The notes under the pieces: generated by a model
What the model was told of the DNA's origin: nothing
Seen by the model: the letters and a program-made list of their open reading frames with translations, nothing else
The model's database searches: none
Source: Bacteroidia bacterium
GTDB taxonomy: Bacteria; Bacteroidota; Bacteroidia; AKYH767-A; OLB10
DNA: 64,000 bases
Assembly (NCBI GenBank): GCA_037045145.1
Contig: JBAOIA010000011.1
Span: 1,426,001-1,490,000, forward strand
Direction: 5' to 3'
Position numbers and translations under genes: made by a program
Shown: positions 32,055 to 41,105 of the stretch, in pieces
How positions within the stretch are numbered: position 1 is the first letter of the stretch
Layout of the letters: every line of letters begins with the position of its first letter

Positions 32055-34076
32055 ATGAAAAAGAAACTCCTTTACATTAGCAATCAACATGAGATAGTTC
32101 TTAAATTTATTATCTTTTGTTTTACAGCCTTTCTGATTATTAAAATGTTGCCACATCAGGTAAGGTATAAATTTGATTATTCAATATCTAAACCCTGGAC
32201 TGAAAAAGACCTGGTAGCTCCATTTGATTTTGCTGTTCTGAAAAATAAGGATTCGCTCAATGCTGAGAAAAGAATTTTACTTCTCAATGCAACGCTTTTT
32301 TTTGAACGCGATACAGCCGTTAAAGAGCAAGTTTTACAACGAGCAATAGCACGAATTGATCCGGTCGATAAACATAATGCAGAATTGTTAAGGCAGGAAA
32401 TTTCCATTCTTGCCAGCGAACTCTATAAGAATGGCGTGGCAGACGAAAGTGCACGCACCATTTCTTTTGGTCAGGCCAGAATAATCAAAGGTGTTGATTT
32501 GATACCTGCCAACAATTTTATTTTTGAAGATGATGCCGTTAACGAGCTGGCTCGAATTGCGAAAGAAAAGCATATTGACGCTCCGGATATGGCAATTTCA
32601 TTACTTGCTCCTTTGGTAAGCAATGATTTAACCATTGACAAAGTAATGACAGACCGTTTTAAAGATGAGTTGCTAAGGTCGGTCTCTGAAACTCGTGGAA
32701 TGGTTGAAAAAGGCGATTTGATTATTGCAAAAGGCGAAGTTGTAACACGTGAAAAATATCAGGAGCTGGAATCTCTGAAGTCAATTACAGAAGAGTATGC
32801 CCGTCCCAATAAACATGTACTTGTAGGCCAGGTAATATTGGTTGTTTTGTGCCTTTCTTTATTGATGATATTCCTGGCACAACGCAGAAAAGATATTTTT
32901 CAGTCAAACAGAAGACTAAGTATTATTTTATTGATGGTAGTTTTCGATGTATTTATATACACATGGTCACTTAAAGTAGAAGCTGTGAGTTTGTATATTG
33001 TTCCATTATGTATTCTGCCTATTGTACTACGTACATTTTTTGATACACGGCTTGCTTTGTTTGGCTATATTATCACAATATTAATTTTAGGATCAATTGC
33101 ATCCAATGGTTTTGATTTTGTGTTTACACAAATCTGTGCGGGTATGATAACTATATTCAGTATAAAAGATATGCGCAATCGCTCACATGTTTCTTGGGCA
33201 GTATTGTTTGTCTATATCGGCTATTTTGTTTGTTATACCAGCCTCGAAATTATTCATGCAGGAAATATGGTTAAAGTCAATTGGGAAAATTCTTTCTGGT
33301 TACTTGCAAACGTGCTGCTGACACTTTTTGCATATCCATTGATTTATTTTCTAGAGCGTATTTTCAAAGTCACTTCTGATATTTCATTGATAGAACTTGC
33401 TGATAGTAACAATCCATTATTGCATGATCTGAGTATAAAAGCGCCCGGAACATTTCAGCATTCATTGCAGGTTGCAAACCTGGCCGAATCGGCAATGTTT
33501 AAGATCGGAGGTAATGCATTGTTGGTTAGAGTCGGAGCATTATATCATGACATTGGTAAAATGGATATGCCACTTTATTTTATCGAAAATCAGGTTACTC
33601 AGGTAAACCCGCATGATGAGTTGTCTTTTGATGAAAGTGCAGGTATTATCATCAGCCACGTAATTAAGGGAATAGAAATAGCCAGAAAGCACAACCTGCC
33701 CGATCTGGTAATTGATTTCATCAGAACACATCATGGAACATCGCGTGTACAATATTTTTACGAGTCGTATCTGAAAAATTATCCAGACAAAATTATTGAT
33801 GAAAATGCATTTCACTATCCCGGTCCAAAACCATTCAGCAGAGAGACTGCTGTATTGATGATGGCCGATTCTGTTGAAGCTGCATCGCGAAGCCTCAAGA
33901 AGCACGATTCAGAGAACATCAATAAATTGGTTGATGATATAATAGATAACCAAATTGCACACGGTCAATTTTCAAACTGTAATATTACTTTCAGAGATAT
34001 TACCGAATTAAAAAAATTGTTTAAGAAAATGCTTGGAAGTATCTATCATGTACGGGTTGAATACACGGTAGCTTGA
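32055..34076 (+). CDS. pgpH: PgpH-like 7TM HD-domain c-di-AMP phosphodiesterase
   Basis: 673 residues. One N-terminal membrane segment (about 18-34) precedes a large extracytoplasmic 7TMR-HDED domain (about 45-255; KNGVADESARTISFG, MVEKGDLIIAKGEVV). A cluster of seven membrane segments (about 258-445) and a cytoplasmic HD domain follow, with H498-D499 in YHDIGKMDMP and further metal ligands (FQHSLQVANLAE, ISHVIKG, RTHHGT). By homology to the PgpH family it hydrolyses cyclic di-AMP; symbol and activity are inferred. It starts 45 bp after rnpB. Confidence 0.88.
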   Translation: MKKKLLYISNQHEIVLKFIIFCFTAFLIIKMLPHQVRYKFDYSISKPWTEKDLVAPFDFAVLKNKDSLNAEKRILLLNATLFFERDTAVKEQVLQRAIARIDPVDKHNAELLRQEISILASELYKNGVADESARTISFGQARIIKGVDLIPANNFIFEDDAVNELARIAKEKHIDAPDMAISLLAPLVSNDLTIDKVMTDRFKDELLRSVSETRGMVEKGDLIIAKGEVVTREKYQELESLKSITEEYARPNKHVLVGQVILVVLCLSLLMIFLAQRRKDIFQSNRRLSIILLMVVFDVFIYTWSLKVEAVSLYIVPLCILPIVLRTFFDTRLALFGYIITILILGSIASNGFDFVFTQICAGMITIFSIKDMRNRSHVSWAVLFVYIGYFVCYTSLEIIHAGNMVKVNWENSFWLLANVLLTLFAYPLIYFLERIFKVTSDISLIELADSNNPLLHDLSIKAPGTFQHSLQVANLAESAMFKIGGNALLVRVGALYHDIGKMDMPLYFIENQVTQVNPHDELSFDESAGIIISHVIKGIEIARKHNLPDLVIDFIRTHHGTSRVQYFYESYLKNYPDKIIDENAFHYPGPKPFSRETAVLMMADSVEAASRSLKKHDSENINKLVDDIIDNQIAHGQFSNCNITFRDITELKKLFKKMLGSIYHVRVEYTVA

Positions 34077-34083
34077 TAATAAA

Positions 34084-35265
34084 TTAAGACTTGGTTTTCT
34101 CGCTTAAAACCGTCAAACTCAGAATTGTTAAGAAGATACATAAACCAGGAAAAAGTATCAACCACCAGCTATCAATATTTTCTTTTGCCTGTGCCATAAG
34201 ACCACCTAAGGTAACGGTTCCGGGATTTACGCCTAACCCAATAAAAGAAAGTCCAGACTCACTAAGTATTACGGCTGCCATTCCATATAAGAACACAGGT
34301 TTTAGAATAGGAATAAGATTTGGTATTAAATGCCTGAATACAATTTGCCTGAATGATAAACCGGTAACAATTGCAGCATCAACAAAGCCTTCACTGCGAA
34401 GGCGCTGTACCTCTGTTCTGATCATTCTTGATGGTTCAACCCATAAAACTAATCCGAAAACCAATATTAGTGTGATGCCGGAAGGTTGAAACAATGATGA
34501 TAATGCAATAATGATAATGAGTTGTGGTACAGCTACCATTACTTGTGTCAGCAACGAAATCCAAAAATCAGGATTGAGATGGATTTGCTTTATCTCTGTG
34601 GCGGCTCTTTTGTTGATAGCATGCCAAAAAGTAAATAAAGCAATCGTTAAAAACAGAAATAATATAAAGCAAGGTAATAAGTCTTTTAAATTGATGACGT
34701 TAAATTGTTGAAACAGGTTGTGCCATTCCATTGCAAAGGTGTTAAAACAATAAAACCAAACCAGAAACAGGAACATGATTAATGAAATGAATTTTATTCG
34801 GTTAAGATAGATGCCGGAGTCAGCAAAGTATCCTGAATAAACACCTAAAATCAATGAAATTGCAATACTCAAAATCATTGAGAATATGGCAATGAGTAAA
34901 CTATGCCGTAAACCAAATACTATTCCTGCAGCTACGTCAGCACCAATTGCATCAGTACCCAACCAATGATGAAACCGGAGTGGGATTTCAACTTGTTGTC
35001 CTTTCTGATTTGTATAAAAGTTTTTTTGAAATGGACTTAATAGTGCTACATCATTTTGTTTTGGCTGACCGGGCGAGTAGGGTATAAGGTGCAGAATCTG
35101 CGGGTTGCTATTATTCCCTAATTCATCAGATGAATTGTCGTTAGAAGTTAAAGTGTCATTTCCAAAAAGCGGTTTTTCATTAGCAATAAATGGTGCAAAT
35201 ATTGCCAGAAGGACCACTGATAAAAGCCATAGTTTTGCAAAACGAACTTTCACCTTTCTACTCAT
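34084..35265 (-). CDS. Peptide-type ABC transporter permease (OppC/DppC-like)
   Basis: 393 residues. After one N-terminal membrane helix and a ~100-residue periplasmic loop (TLTSNDNSSDELGN) comes WLGTDAIGADVAAGIVFGLRHSLLIA, the OppC signature. Several helices follow, with the permease EAA loop (TGLSFRQIVFRHLIPNLIPILKP) and ESGLSFIGLGVNPGTVTLGGLMAQA. It is longer than E. coli OppC (~302), with an extra loop between helices. It pairs with the OppB-like permease, whose stop it overlaps by 4 bp. Confidence 0.92.
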   Translation of the reverse strand: MSRKVKVRFAKLWLLSVVLLAIFAPFIANEKPLFGNDTLTSNDNSSDELGNNSNPQILHLIPYSPGQPKQNDVALLSPFQKNFYTNQKGQQVEIPLRFHHWLGTDAIGADVAAGIVFGLRHSLLIAIFSMILSIAISLILGVYSGYFADSGIYLNRIKFISLIMFLFLVWFYCFNTFAMEWHNLFQQFNVINLKDLLPCFILFLFLTIALFTFWHAINKRAATEIKQIHLNPDFWISLLTQVMVAVPQLIIIIALSSLFQPSGITLILVFGLVLWVEPSRMIRTEVQRLRSEGFVDAAIVTGLSFRQIVFRHLIPNLIPILKPVFLYGMAAVILSESGLSFIGLGVNPGTVTLGGLMAQAKENIDSWWLILFPGLCIFLTILSLTVLSEKTKS

Positions 35266-36683
35266 GTATAAACAGATTTAGTTCGTGGGTCAATGTAGTG
35301 ATGTATCCATTCATTCATCAGATAAAGTAGCATTGTAACTAGCCCGGTAATTAAAATAACAGCAGAAATAAAAGGATAGTTTCTTGTTGTAGTTGCATGG
35401 ATCAACTCAAGCCCCATTCCCGGAATTGAAAATAATGATTCAATAATTACAGAACCACCAATAACGGCAGGAAACATGTTTGCGAGCAAGGCTACAAATG
35501 GCGCTATAATATTTGGAAAGATGTGTCTGATTACAACTTCTTTTTTTGTTAACCCTTTTGCTAGCGCCATTAATGCATAAGGTTTTTTTAACTCAGCCGC
35601 TATTAAACTGGCAGATGTGCGTTGCACAAATGCCCACAATGAATAGGTGTAGCAAATTAGCGGAAGAATAAGATAAGGTAATGTGTGTATAAATTTTTCA
35701 GAAAGACTTGTGTCTGAAGAAAAGCCCCCAATTGGACTAATTCCTGAGGAAGGAAATATTTGCAAAAAATCAGGATTAGAAAAAAAATATAGCAAAGCTG
35801 TTCCTGCAAAATATACCGGTAAAGAATAAAAAAGCACTGTTGTTGTGTTGATTATGCGACCGGCAAATTTATTATTTGCATACGCTAACCATAAGGAAAT
35901 AAATAAGCCGAAAAAAAATGCAATAAAAATTGCAAGCACAGTCAATAACAATGACCAGAATATTTTTTCTTTCAGCAATGAGCCAATGCTTCTTCCGGTA
36001 TAAAGTGATTGGCCTAAGTTTAAATGGATGATGCCGCTATACTTATCTGTGCCAAAAAACCAGTCATGAAAGCGATTTTGTGAATTCAATTGAATTACAG
36101 GTGTCCATTTTTTCCATGATGATTTTTGAGTTTGCATATTATTATATGACTGCAAAATAGAGTTTGCCAATGAATTTAGCTTTAATGTAGCAGCGTAAGT
36201 GTTGAATGAATTTATAATGCTGTCATTCTTATTCAGGTTTACTTGTGTTTCTATCTGATATAAGCAGTTTGCTGCTTTAGCAGCAGTTTGTCTGTAGGAA
36301 GTATCAGTTACCGATGCTAATGAGGCTGTTATTGCTGTTCGGGCAGCATTTATCATCAAATAAAAAGTAAATACTTCACTGCCGCAGCCATAATTGCGCA
36401 ACAAGTGATTATAACTTTTTTGTTGTTGCTCTGAAGGAAGATAATGCTGCCATCCTAATTCGGCCAGAGATGTTACAGAAAAATAAAATAAAGGTTTGTT
36501 ATAACCCAACCGTTGAGCAAGTAATGTTTTTTGATGCTCATAATTTGAGGAAGATATACTTGTTTTTTCTTCCCTGATGAGGATGTAGTCCAATGCATCA
36601 CCCGGCATATAAACCGATAGCATAAACGATGACAGCAACAGTGCAGATAAAATAAAAAAATATTTGAAAATGATATGCCGCAT
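35262..36683 (-). CDS. Peptide-type ABC transporter permease (OppB/DppB-like) with large periplasmic insert
   Basis: 473 residues against ~306 in E. coli OppB. The first helix (about 8-27) and YMPGDALDYIL match the OppB start. A ~170-residue extracytoplasmic insert follows (about 35-220; HYLPSEQQQKSYNHLL, LNKNDSIINSFNTY). The normal permease core then starts at FGTDKYSGIIHLNLGQSLYTGRS, with the EAA loop AKGLTKKEVVIRHIFPNIIAP and VIIESLFSIPGMG near the end. The insert may dock the binding lipoprotein encoded upstream (inference). Confidence 0.9.
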   Translation of the reverse strand: MRHIIFKYFFILSALLLSSFMLSVYMPGDALDYILIREEKTSISSSNYEHQKTLLAQRLGYNKPLFYFSVTSLAELGWQHYLPSEQQQKSYNHLLRNYGCGSEVFTFYLMINAARTAITASLASVTDTSYRQTAAKAANCLYQIETQVNLNKNDSIINSFNTYAATLKLNSLANSILQSYNNMQTQKSSWKKWTPVIQLNSQNRFHDWFFGTDKYSGIIHLNLGQSLYTGRSIGSLLKEKIFWSLLLTVLAIFIAFFFGLFISLWLAYANNKFAGRIINTTTVLFYSLPVYFAGTALLYFFSNPDFLQIFPSSGISPIGGFSSDTSLSEKFIHTLPYLILPLICYTYSLWAFVQRTSASLIAAELKKPYALMALAKGLTKKEVVIRHIFPNIIAPFVALLANMFPAVIGGSVIIESLFSIPGMGLELIHATTTRNYPFISAVILITGLVTMLLYLMNEWIHHYIDPRTKSVYT

Positions 36684-36703
36684 CTTCCTGTTTCTGATTT
36701 TAT

Positions 36704-38548
36704 TTATCCTGTTGCAGATGTTTTGTTAACCGGTGAAAGTAATCTAAAAGTATTGAGTAGCAATCCGGGTTTTTCAAAATAGAGATTTACATTTCCGAAA
36801 CGTTTGTGTACTGCAATTCTGCGTTGCGAGTTAAAAAGAAAAACATAAGCCACATCATCAACCACCATTTTTTGAAAACGCTTGTCCATTGCAGTTCGCA
36901 GAGAATCATCAATTGTAAATTTTATTGAATCAATCAATGCGTCAGACGTACTGTTGCCAAATCCGGAATAATTATCGCCATTCTCACTCCAACTTGACGA
37001 ATGCCAGAGTTGTGTAAAGTCATCTGGCGAAACATTGGTTGTCCACACACTCATGAGCATATCGAAATCATGTGTTCGTGCTTTTTCTAAAAACACAGGC
37101 ACTTCAAGTGGAACAATATTCATCACAATACCTGCTTTTTTTAATTCGGCAGCAAGCAGTAATGAAAGATCGTTCCAGTCAGGAATGCCGGAGTAGATAT
37201 TCATATCAAATTTAAAATCTTCCTTTATGCCATCAATCATTTTATCGAGTACACCATCATGATCACTGTCTTTCCAGCCGGCATTGGCAATTAGTTTTAT
37301 GGCTTCATTGTAATTTTGCAAAATTGGTGTAAGCGATTCATTGAAATTATATTTATGACTACAAACAGGTCCGGCCTGTCTTTTGTATTCTCCTTTGTAC
37401 AAAGCTCTGTTTATTTGTTCATAGGGAAATAGCATGGAAATTGCTTTTCTTACATTTAAATTATCAAATATCTTATTATGTTTCTTCCCATCAGGCTTCA
37501 TATTAAAAGCAGCAAATGAATAATTGAATGTGCTTGTAAACTGAGCATTGTAATTATGATTGAATAAAGAATCCTCACGTAATTTTAATAGTGATTTTGT
37601 TGCAAGTGTTGTGCTGGCATCAAATTGTTGCTTCTTAAATTCAAGGACATTTACATTGGGATCGCTGTTGATTTTGAAAATTATTTTTGCAACAGTGGAA
37701 TGTTCTGATGAATCCTTGGAGTGATCTGTCCAATGATTGCTTTTCTTTTCTAATGTTAAGAATTGACCATGCTCCCATGCAGTGACTTTATAAGGTCCCA
37801 GTCCATTTAGTTTTTTTAAATCAAATCCTGTTGCTTCAGAATTAAATTCTTCAAACCAATTTTTAATTTCTTGAGGAGCATTGGAACGAAAATCTTCCGC
37901 TGCAATGGTTGCCAACAAATATTTTCCAAGAATATTTTTCGGATCATGAAACGATTGTTGCATAATAATTATATCACCCCAGATGGCAACATCCTGCAGA
38001 TAGGGTTTAGCAATTTTAATACTAAAAGCAAAAGAATCATTTGAATCTGGAATAAATTCAATCATGTTGTCAAGGTAGGGCTTGAAAAAATCATTTTGTG
38101 TCAGCACACATTTGTAAACTTTCAATGTGAAAAGAATATCATTTGCAGTCAGGTGTTCACCATTGTCCCATAGAGCATCATTTCTCAAATGGAATTTGTA
38201 CGAACTATTTGCTGCATCATATAAGGGTAGTTTGCTGAGAAGATTTGGTTTTAATGTGTTGGTCATAAAATTTGTTCCAATCAAAACACTTTGTGTATAA
38301 AGCATAACTTCACTACGCATCAAAGTTTTTCCGTTTGTTGGGTGCAGGTTGTCGGGCTCCTGAAGAACCTGATACACGACTTTATTTTCTGTACTCCATG
38401 CCGGATCCCAGATTTTTGCATCTGGAATTGCAATAAATCCGGAATTGCTGTTTGTCTCAGCCACAGTATAATTCTGGGGCTTGTGGTCTGTGCAAGAGAC
38501 CATTAAAATCGAAAACACGAATAAAATATTGATACCGGCAACTCTCAT
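36704..38548 (-). CDS. Peptide-type ABC substrate-binding lipoprotein (SBP family 5)
   Basis: About 614 residues from the ATG at 38548, which gives a lipoprotein signal (INILFVFSILMVSC). Family 5 features are YKFHLRNDALWDNGEHLTANDILFTLKV near residue 130, GLGPYKVTAWEHGQFLTLEKK and NVRKAISMLFPYEQINRALY. The C-terminal part is FDMLMSVWTTNVSPDDFTQLWHS. It should capture peptides or similar solutes in the periplasm for the two permeases that follow (20-bp gap). No ATP-binding gene is in this cluster. Confidence 0.9.
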   Translation of the reverse strand: MRVAGINILFVFSILMVSCTDHKPQNYTVAETNSNSGFIAIPDAKIWDPAWSTENKVVYQVLQEPDNLHPTNGKTLMRSEVMLYTQSVLIGTNFMTNTLKPNLLSKLPLYDAANSSYKFHLRNDALWDNGEHLTANDILFTLKVYKCVLTQNDFFKPYLDNMIEFIPDSNDSFAFSIKIAKPYLQDVAIWGDIIIMQQSFHDPKNILGKYLLATIAAEDFRSNAPQEIKNWFEEFNSEATGFDLKKLNGLGPYKVTAWEHGQFLTLEKKSNHWTDHSKDSSEHSTVAKIIFKINSDPNVNVLEFKKQQFDASTTLATKSLLKLREDSLFNHNYNAQFTSTFNYSFAAFNMKPDGKKHNKIFDNLNVRKAISMLFPYEQINRALYKGEYKRQAGPVCSHKYNFNESLTPILQNYNEAIKLIANAGWKDSDHDGVLDKMIDGIKEDFKFDMNIYSGIPDWNDLSLLLAAELKKAGIVMNIVPLEVPVFLEKARTHDFDMLMSVWTTNVSPDDFTQLWHSSSWSENGDNYSGFGNSTSDALIDSIKFTIDDSLRTAMDKRFQKMVVDDVAYVFLFNSQRRIAVHKRFGNVNLYFEKPGLLLNTFRLLSPVNKTSATG

Positions 38549-38602
38549 AATGGCAATATTAGCATATAAGAGCATAAAAAAAATAAAATTAAATCATATA
38601 GT

Positions 38603-38632
38603 TTTGTTTACATATACTTTTTTTTACCTTTG
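38603..38632 (+). promoter_or_regulatory. Promoter of the tRNA-Ser gene
   Basis: TTTG (38603-38606), 18 nt, then TACCTTTG (38625-38632) match the Bacteroidota promoter closely, 15 nt upstream of the tRNA. Confidence 0.8.
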
Positions 38633-38647
38633 CCGCCCATCTGAAAA

Positions 38648-38736
38648 GGTGAGGTGCCTGAGAGGCCGAAAGGAACAGTTTGCTAAACTGTCGTACGGGG
38701 CAACCTGTACCGTGGGTTCGAATCCCACCCTCACCG
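38648..38736 (+). tRNA. tRNA-Ser(GCT)
   Basis: 89-nt class II tRNA. The acceptor GGTGAGG pairs with CCTCACC, the anticodon loop TTGCTAA lies between CAGT and ACTG, and there is a long variable arm (CGTACGGGGCAACCTGTACCG). The T-loop is TTCGAAT, the discriminator is G, and CCA is not encoded. Confidence 0.95.
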
Positions 38737-38827
38737 CAAAAGTTTTGCGAAAATCAGGTGTATGGCGAAACAGATGTTTTTTCGCATAAAAGTTGTTCTT
38801 TGAGTCGTAACAGAATTTAAAAATTTT

Positions 38828-38903
38828 CGGGGTGTAGCGTAGCCCGGTTCATCGCGCCTGCTTTGGGAGCAGGAGGTCGCAGGTTCGAATCCTGCCACCC
38901 CGA
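38828..38903 (+). tRNA. tRNA-Pro(TGG)
   Basis: 76 nt. The acceptor CGGGGTG pairs with CACCCCG, and the anticodon stem CCTGC/GCAGG surrounds TTTGGGA (anticodon TGG). The T-loop is TTCGAAT and the discriminator is A. Confidence 0.95.
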
Positions 38904-38914
38904 CAAGTAAAAAG

Positions 38915-38945
38915 AGTCTAAAGTGGTTACCGCTTTAGACTTTTA
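38915..38945 (+). terminator. Terminator after tRNA-Pro
   Basis: AGTCTAAAGTGGT pairs with ACCGCTTTAGACT (one G-U pair), followed by TTTTATGTTT, 12 nt after the tRNA. Confidence 0.8.
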
Positions 38946-38960
38946 TGTTTACGGCTGTTT

Positions 38961-39034
38961 GGTCCCGTAGCTCAGCTGGATAGAGCAACTGCCTTCTAAG
39001 CAGTAGGTCATTGGTTCGAATCCAATCGGGATCA
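38961..39034 (+). tRNA. tRNA-Arg(TCT)
   Basis: 74 nt. The acceptor GGTCCCG pairs with CGGGATC (one G-U pair), and the anticodon stem ACTGC/GCAGT surrounds CTTCTAA (anticodon TCT). The T-loop is TTCGAAT and the discriminator is A. Being past a terminator, it probably has its own promoter. Confidence 0.95.
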
Positions 39035-39064
39035 CATCTTTTCTAAGTCTTTCCGAATCCTGTT

Positions 39065-40099
39065 TTACTGAAAACAAAAACCTCCGGGGATAATACCTGC
39101 CTTAAACTGGTCAATCAAATTTCCCGCAGCACTATAACGATAAATACTTCCTCGCTGCAAATAATCAATTGCATCCGATACATAAATTTCATTTCTGTTT
39201 GGGTCAACAGCCAAAGAATAAAATAATTTTCCATTACCATTGATGAATGGTGTTGAAGGCAATGAGGTGTCGCTGATGCTCATTTGCCATACATGGCGAT
39301 CAAGAAAATATAATGTGTCATTCTGTTGACTCATGTTCATACGCCAGGGTGCATGTTTGCCATTAAAATAAAAACTTTTTAGCACCTGATTATTTATTGG
39401 ATTTATCTGCATTAAAGCTGATGGCTTTTGTTGCAATGAATCGCCACTACACATCACCCACAACAAACCGTTTTTATCTTCACAGATAGAGTTGGGCGAA
39501 TATGCCAAGGCAATGCTGTCAGTCAGCATATCTGTCATTGCATTAATGACATAAATTTTATCGGTGAAGAGTGATGAAACAAAGACTTTTCCGTAAACCA
39601 TTTTCAATTGTTCTGTACCTGCAACGGCTGGTATATAGCCTGAGATACTGTTTGTTGAAAGATTTACAATTGCCAATCTGTTGTCGTATAGATCCGATAC
39701 ATATGCCTTGCTATTGCTAACAGGAAGAATATAGCGTGGTGAATTAAAACCTGAAATAGTTGCTTCAATTTTAAATGTAGCAGCATTAACTACCACAACT
39801 TTAGAAGAATTGTTGACTACAATATAAAACTTATTGTTAAAGTAACACATGCTCTGACAAACATCACCTAAAGGAACTTGATTTACCTGCTTGTAATAAT
39901 CTTCTGTAATATTTTTGGATACTTTATCATACAGACTGATTGCGGCATTTCCAAACTGAAAATTTCCTTCATTGCTAATATACATCAAGCCACTGTTGCC
40001 AGAGGTAATTATAGTAGATGTTACTGCTTCAGGCTTGTCTTTTTTACAGGAAAAAACAAGAATACAAGTAAGAAATAAATAAACAGATTGTTTAATCAT
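39065..40099 (-). CDS. BtuG-like cell-surface beta-propeller lipoprotein
   Basis: About 344 residues from the ATG at 40099 (MIKQSVYLFLTCILVFSC), which gives a lipobox; the longer frame from 40132 lies inside the preceding gene. After the lipid-anchor Cys the sequence is a YncE/DUF5074-type beta-propeller with repeated strands (NNKFYIVVNNSSKVVVVNAAT, SNSKAYVSDLYDNRLAIVNLST, SLAVDPNRNEIYVSDAID). BtuG proteins of Bacteroides bind cobalamin on the surface with very high affinity and hand it to the partner receptor. Placement as last gene behind a cobalamin riboswitch and a receptor supports the same role (inference). Confidence 0.85.
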   Translation of the reverse strand: MIKQSVYLFLTCILVFSCKKDKPEAVTSTIITSGNSGLMYISNEGNFQFGNAAISLYDKVSKNITEDYYKQVNQVPLGDVCQSMCYFNNKFYIVVNNSSKVVVVNAATFKIEATISGFNSPRYILPVSNSKAYVSDLYDNRLAIVNLSTNSISGYIPAVAGTEQLKMVYGKVFVSSLFTDKIYVINAMTDMLTDSIALAYSPNSICEDKNGLLWVMCSGDSLQQKPSALMQINPINNQVLKSFYFNGKHAPWRMNMSQQNDTLYFLDRHVWQMSISDTSLPSTPFINGNGKLFYSLAVDPNRNEIYVSDAIDYLQRGSIYRYSAAGNLIDQFKAGIIPGGFCFQ

Positions 40100-41105
40100 T
40101 AACAATAAGTTTAAAGGTTTCTGTATGCTCATTTGATGATAATTTTAAAAAATAAATACCATTGCCAATCAAAGAATTTCCAAGATTGAAGTAATGTTCA
40201 CCGGAAGTGATTTTGCCGTCTGAAATTTGTTTTATCAACTTACCAGAAAGGTCAAATAATGTGATGCTCAGGTCTTCAGTTTTTGTGAGGGTCAATTTAA
40301 ACACATTGTTTTTACTGAAAGGATTGGGGTAGGAGAGTGTGAAATAGTTTTCATCAATATCAATTTGTGATGTTGTATTCTGATGAATGACACCTACTGC
40401 GTCAAGGTCGAATCCGGAGCTGGGAAATGGTGTTGGCCATGGGTCATTTATCTTATGCAACTGAGAATCGTATGTAGCATAAAGCTCGTTAATACTTCCT
40501 ACAACATCAATAATTCTGACATGTGTGATGTGATTCACGTCAAGTCCGGTAATTCCTGTCATGATGTTTAAGTCAAATGGTGTACCATAAGTTGCACTGT
40601 ATTTACCTGCCAGATTATCAATTTGTGTTGCATCAATGCTTCCAAAACTTGCTACCTGTATTGTATCTTGCGTTAATGATACTGAAGGAAAGCGGAAAAA
40701 GTTTATTCCATCACTACTCACTTCAACAAGTGCAAGCTCAAGAAATGTTTCGCTAAAGCTGTTTTCAAACACTGCAAAATCCCAGCCGCTTCCATTCATA
40801 ATTGGATTTGCAAATGTTAATGTGGCCATGCCTCCATCGCCTAGACTTACTACATCAAGACCATCGGCCATGCCCAAGGCAGAGGTACTGTCTCCAATAG
40901 TACAAACACCTAATCCCTGATTGGAAATGTCTTGCCATCCTCTGACAATACTGCATTGTGTTGCCCACGAAACAATAATACTGCTGTCTTTATGAATTGC
41001 TGTTGTGCCCGGTTGACTTGCAGGTGGTGCAAATTGAGCCATGCTTTCAGTTAATGAAAAAATACAAGTCAATGCAATCAATACTTTTTTTAATAATGCG
41101 AGCAT
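40092..41105 (-). CDS. T9SS-sorted surface protein of the B12 locus
   Basis: 337 residues. A signal peptide ends about SLTESMAQ. The ectodomain (about 25-255) has SIVRGWQDISNQGLGVCTIG, SLGDGGMATLTFANPIMNGSGWDFAVFENSF and HVRIIDVVGSINELYATYDSQLHKINDPWPTPFPSSGFDLDAVGV. This matches a 'cell surface protein' family found beside cobalamin receptors in Bacteroidota. A T9SS sorting domain (YPNPFSKNNVFKL, ending TFKLIVND) replaces the lipid anchor common in gut Bacteroides. It overlaps the DUF4465 gene by 16 bp and the BtuG-like gene by 8 bp, so the genes are tightly coupled. Cobalamin or cobinamide binding is inferred from context. Confidence 0.82.
   Translation of the reverse strand: MLALLKKVLIALTCIFSLTESMAQFAPPASQPGTTAIHKDSSIIVSWATQCSIVRGWQDISNQGLGVCTIGDSTSALGMADGLDVVSLGDGGMATLTFANPIMNGSGWDFAVFENSFSETFLELALVEVSSDGINFFRFPSVSLTQDTIQVASFGSIDATQIDNLAGKYSATYGTPFDLNIMTGITGLDVNHITHVRIIDVVGSINELYATYDSQLHKINDPWPTPFPSSGFDLDAVGVIHQNTTSQIDIDENYFTLSYPNPFSKNNVFKLTLTKTEDLSITLFDLSGKLIKQISDGKITSGEHYFNLGNSLIGNGIYFLKLSSNEHTETFKLIVND

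Noticed and set aside
38481..38789. Plus-strand gene across the tRNA-Ser region
   Set aside because: It reads through the tRNA gene and its promoter.
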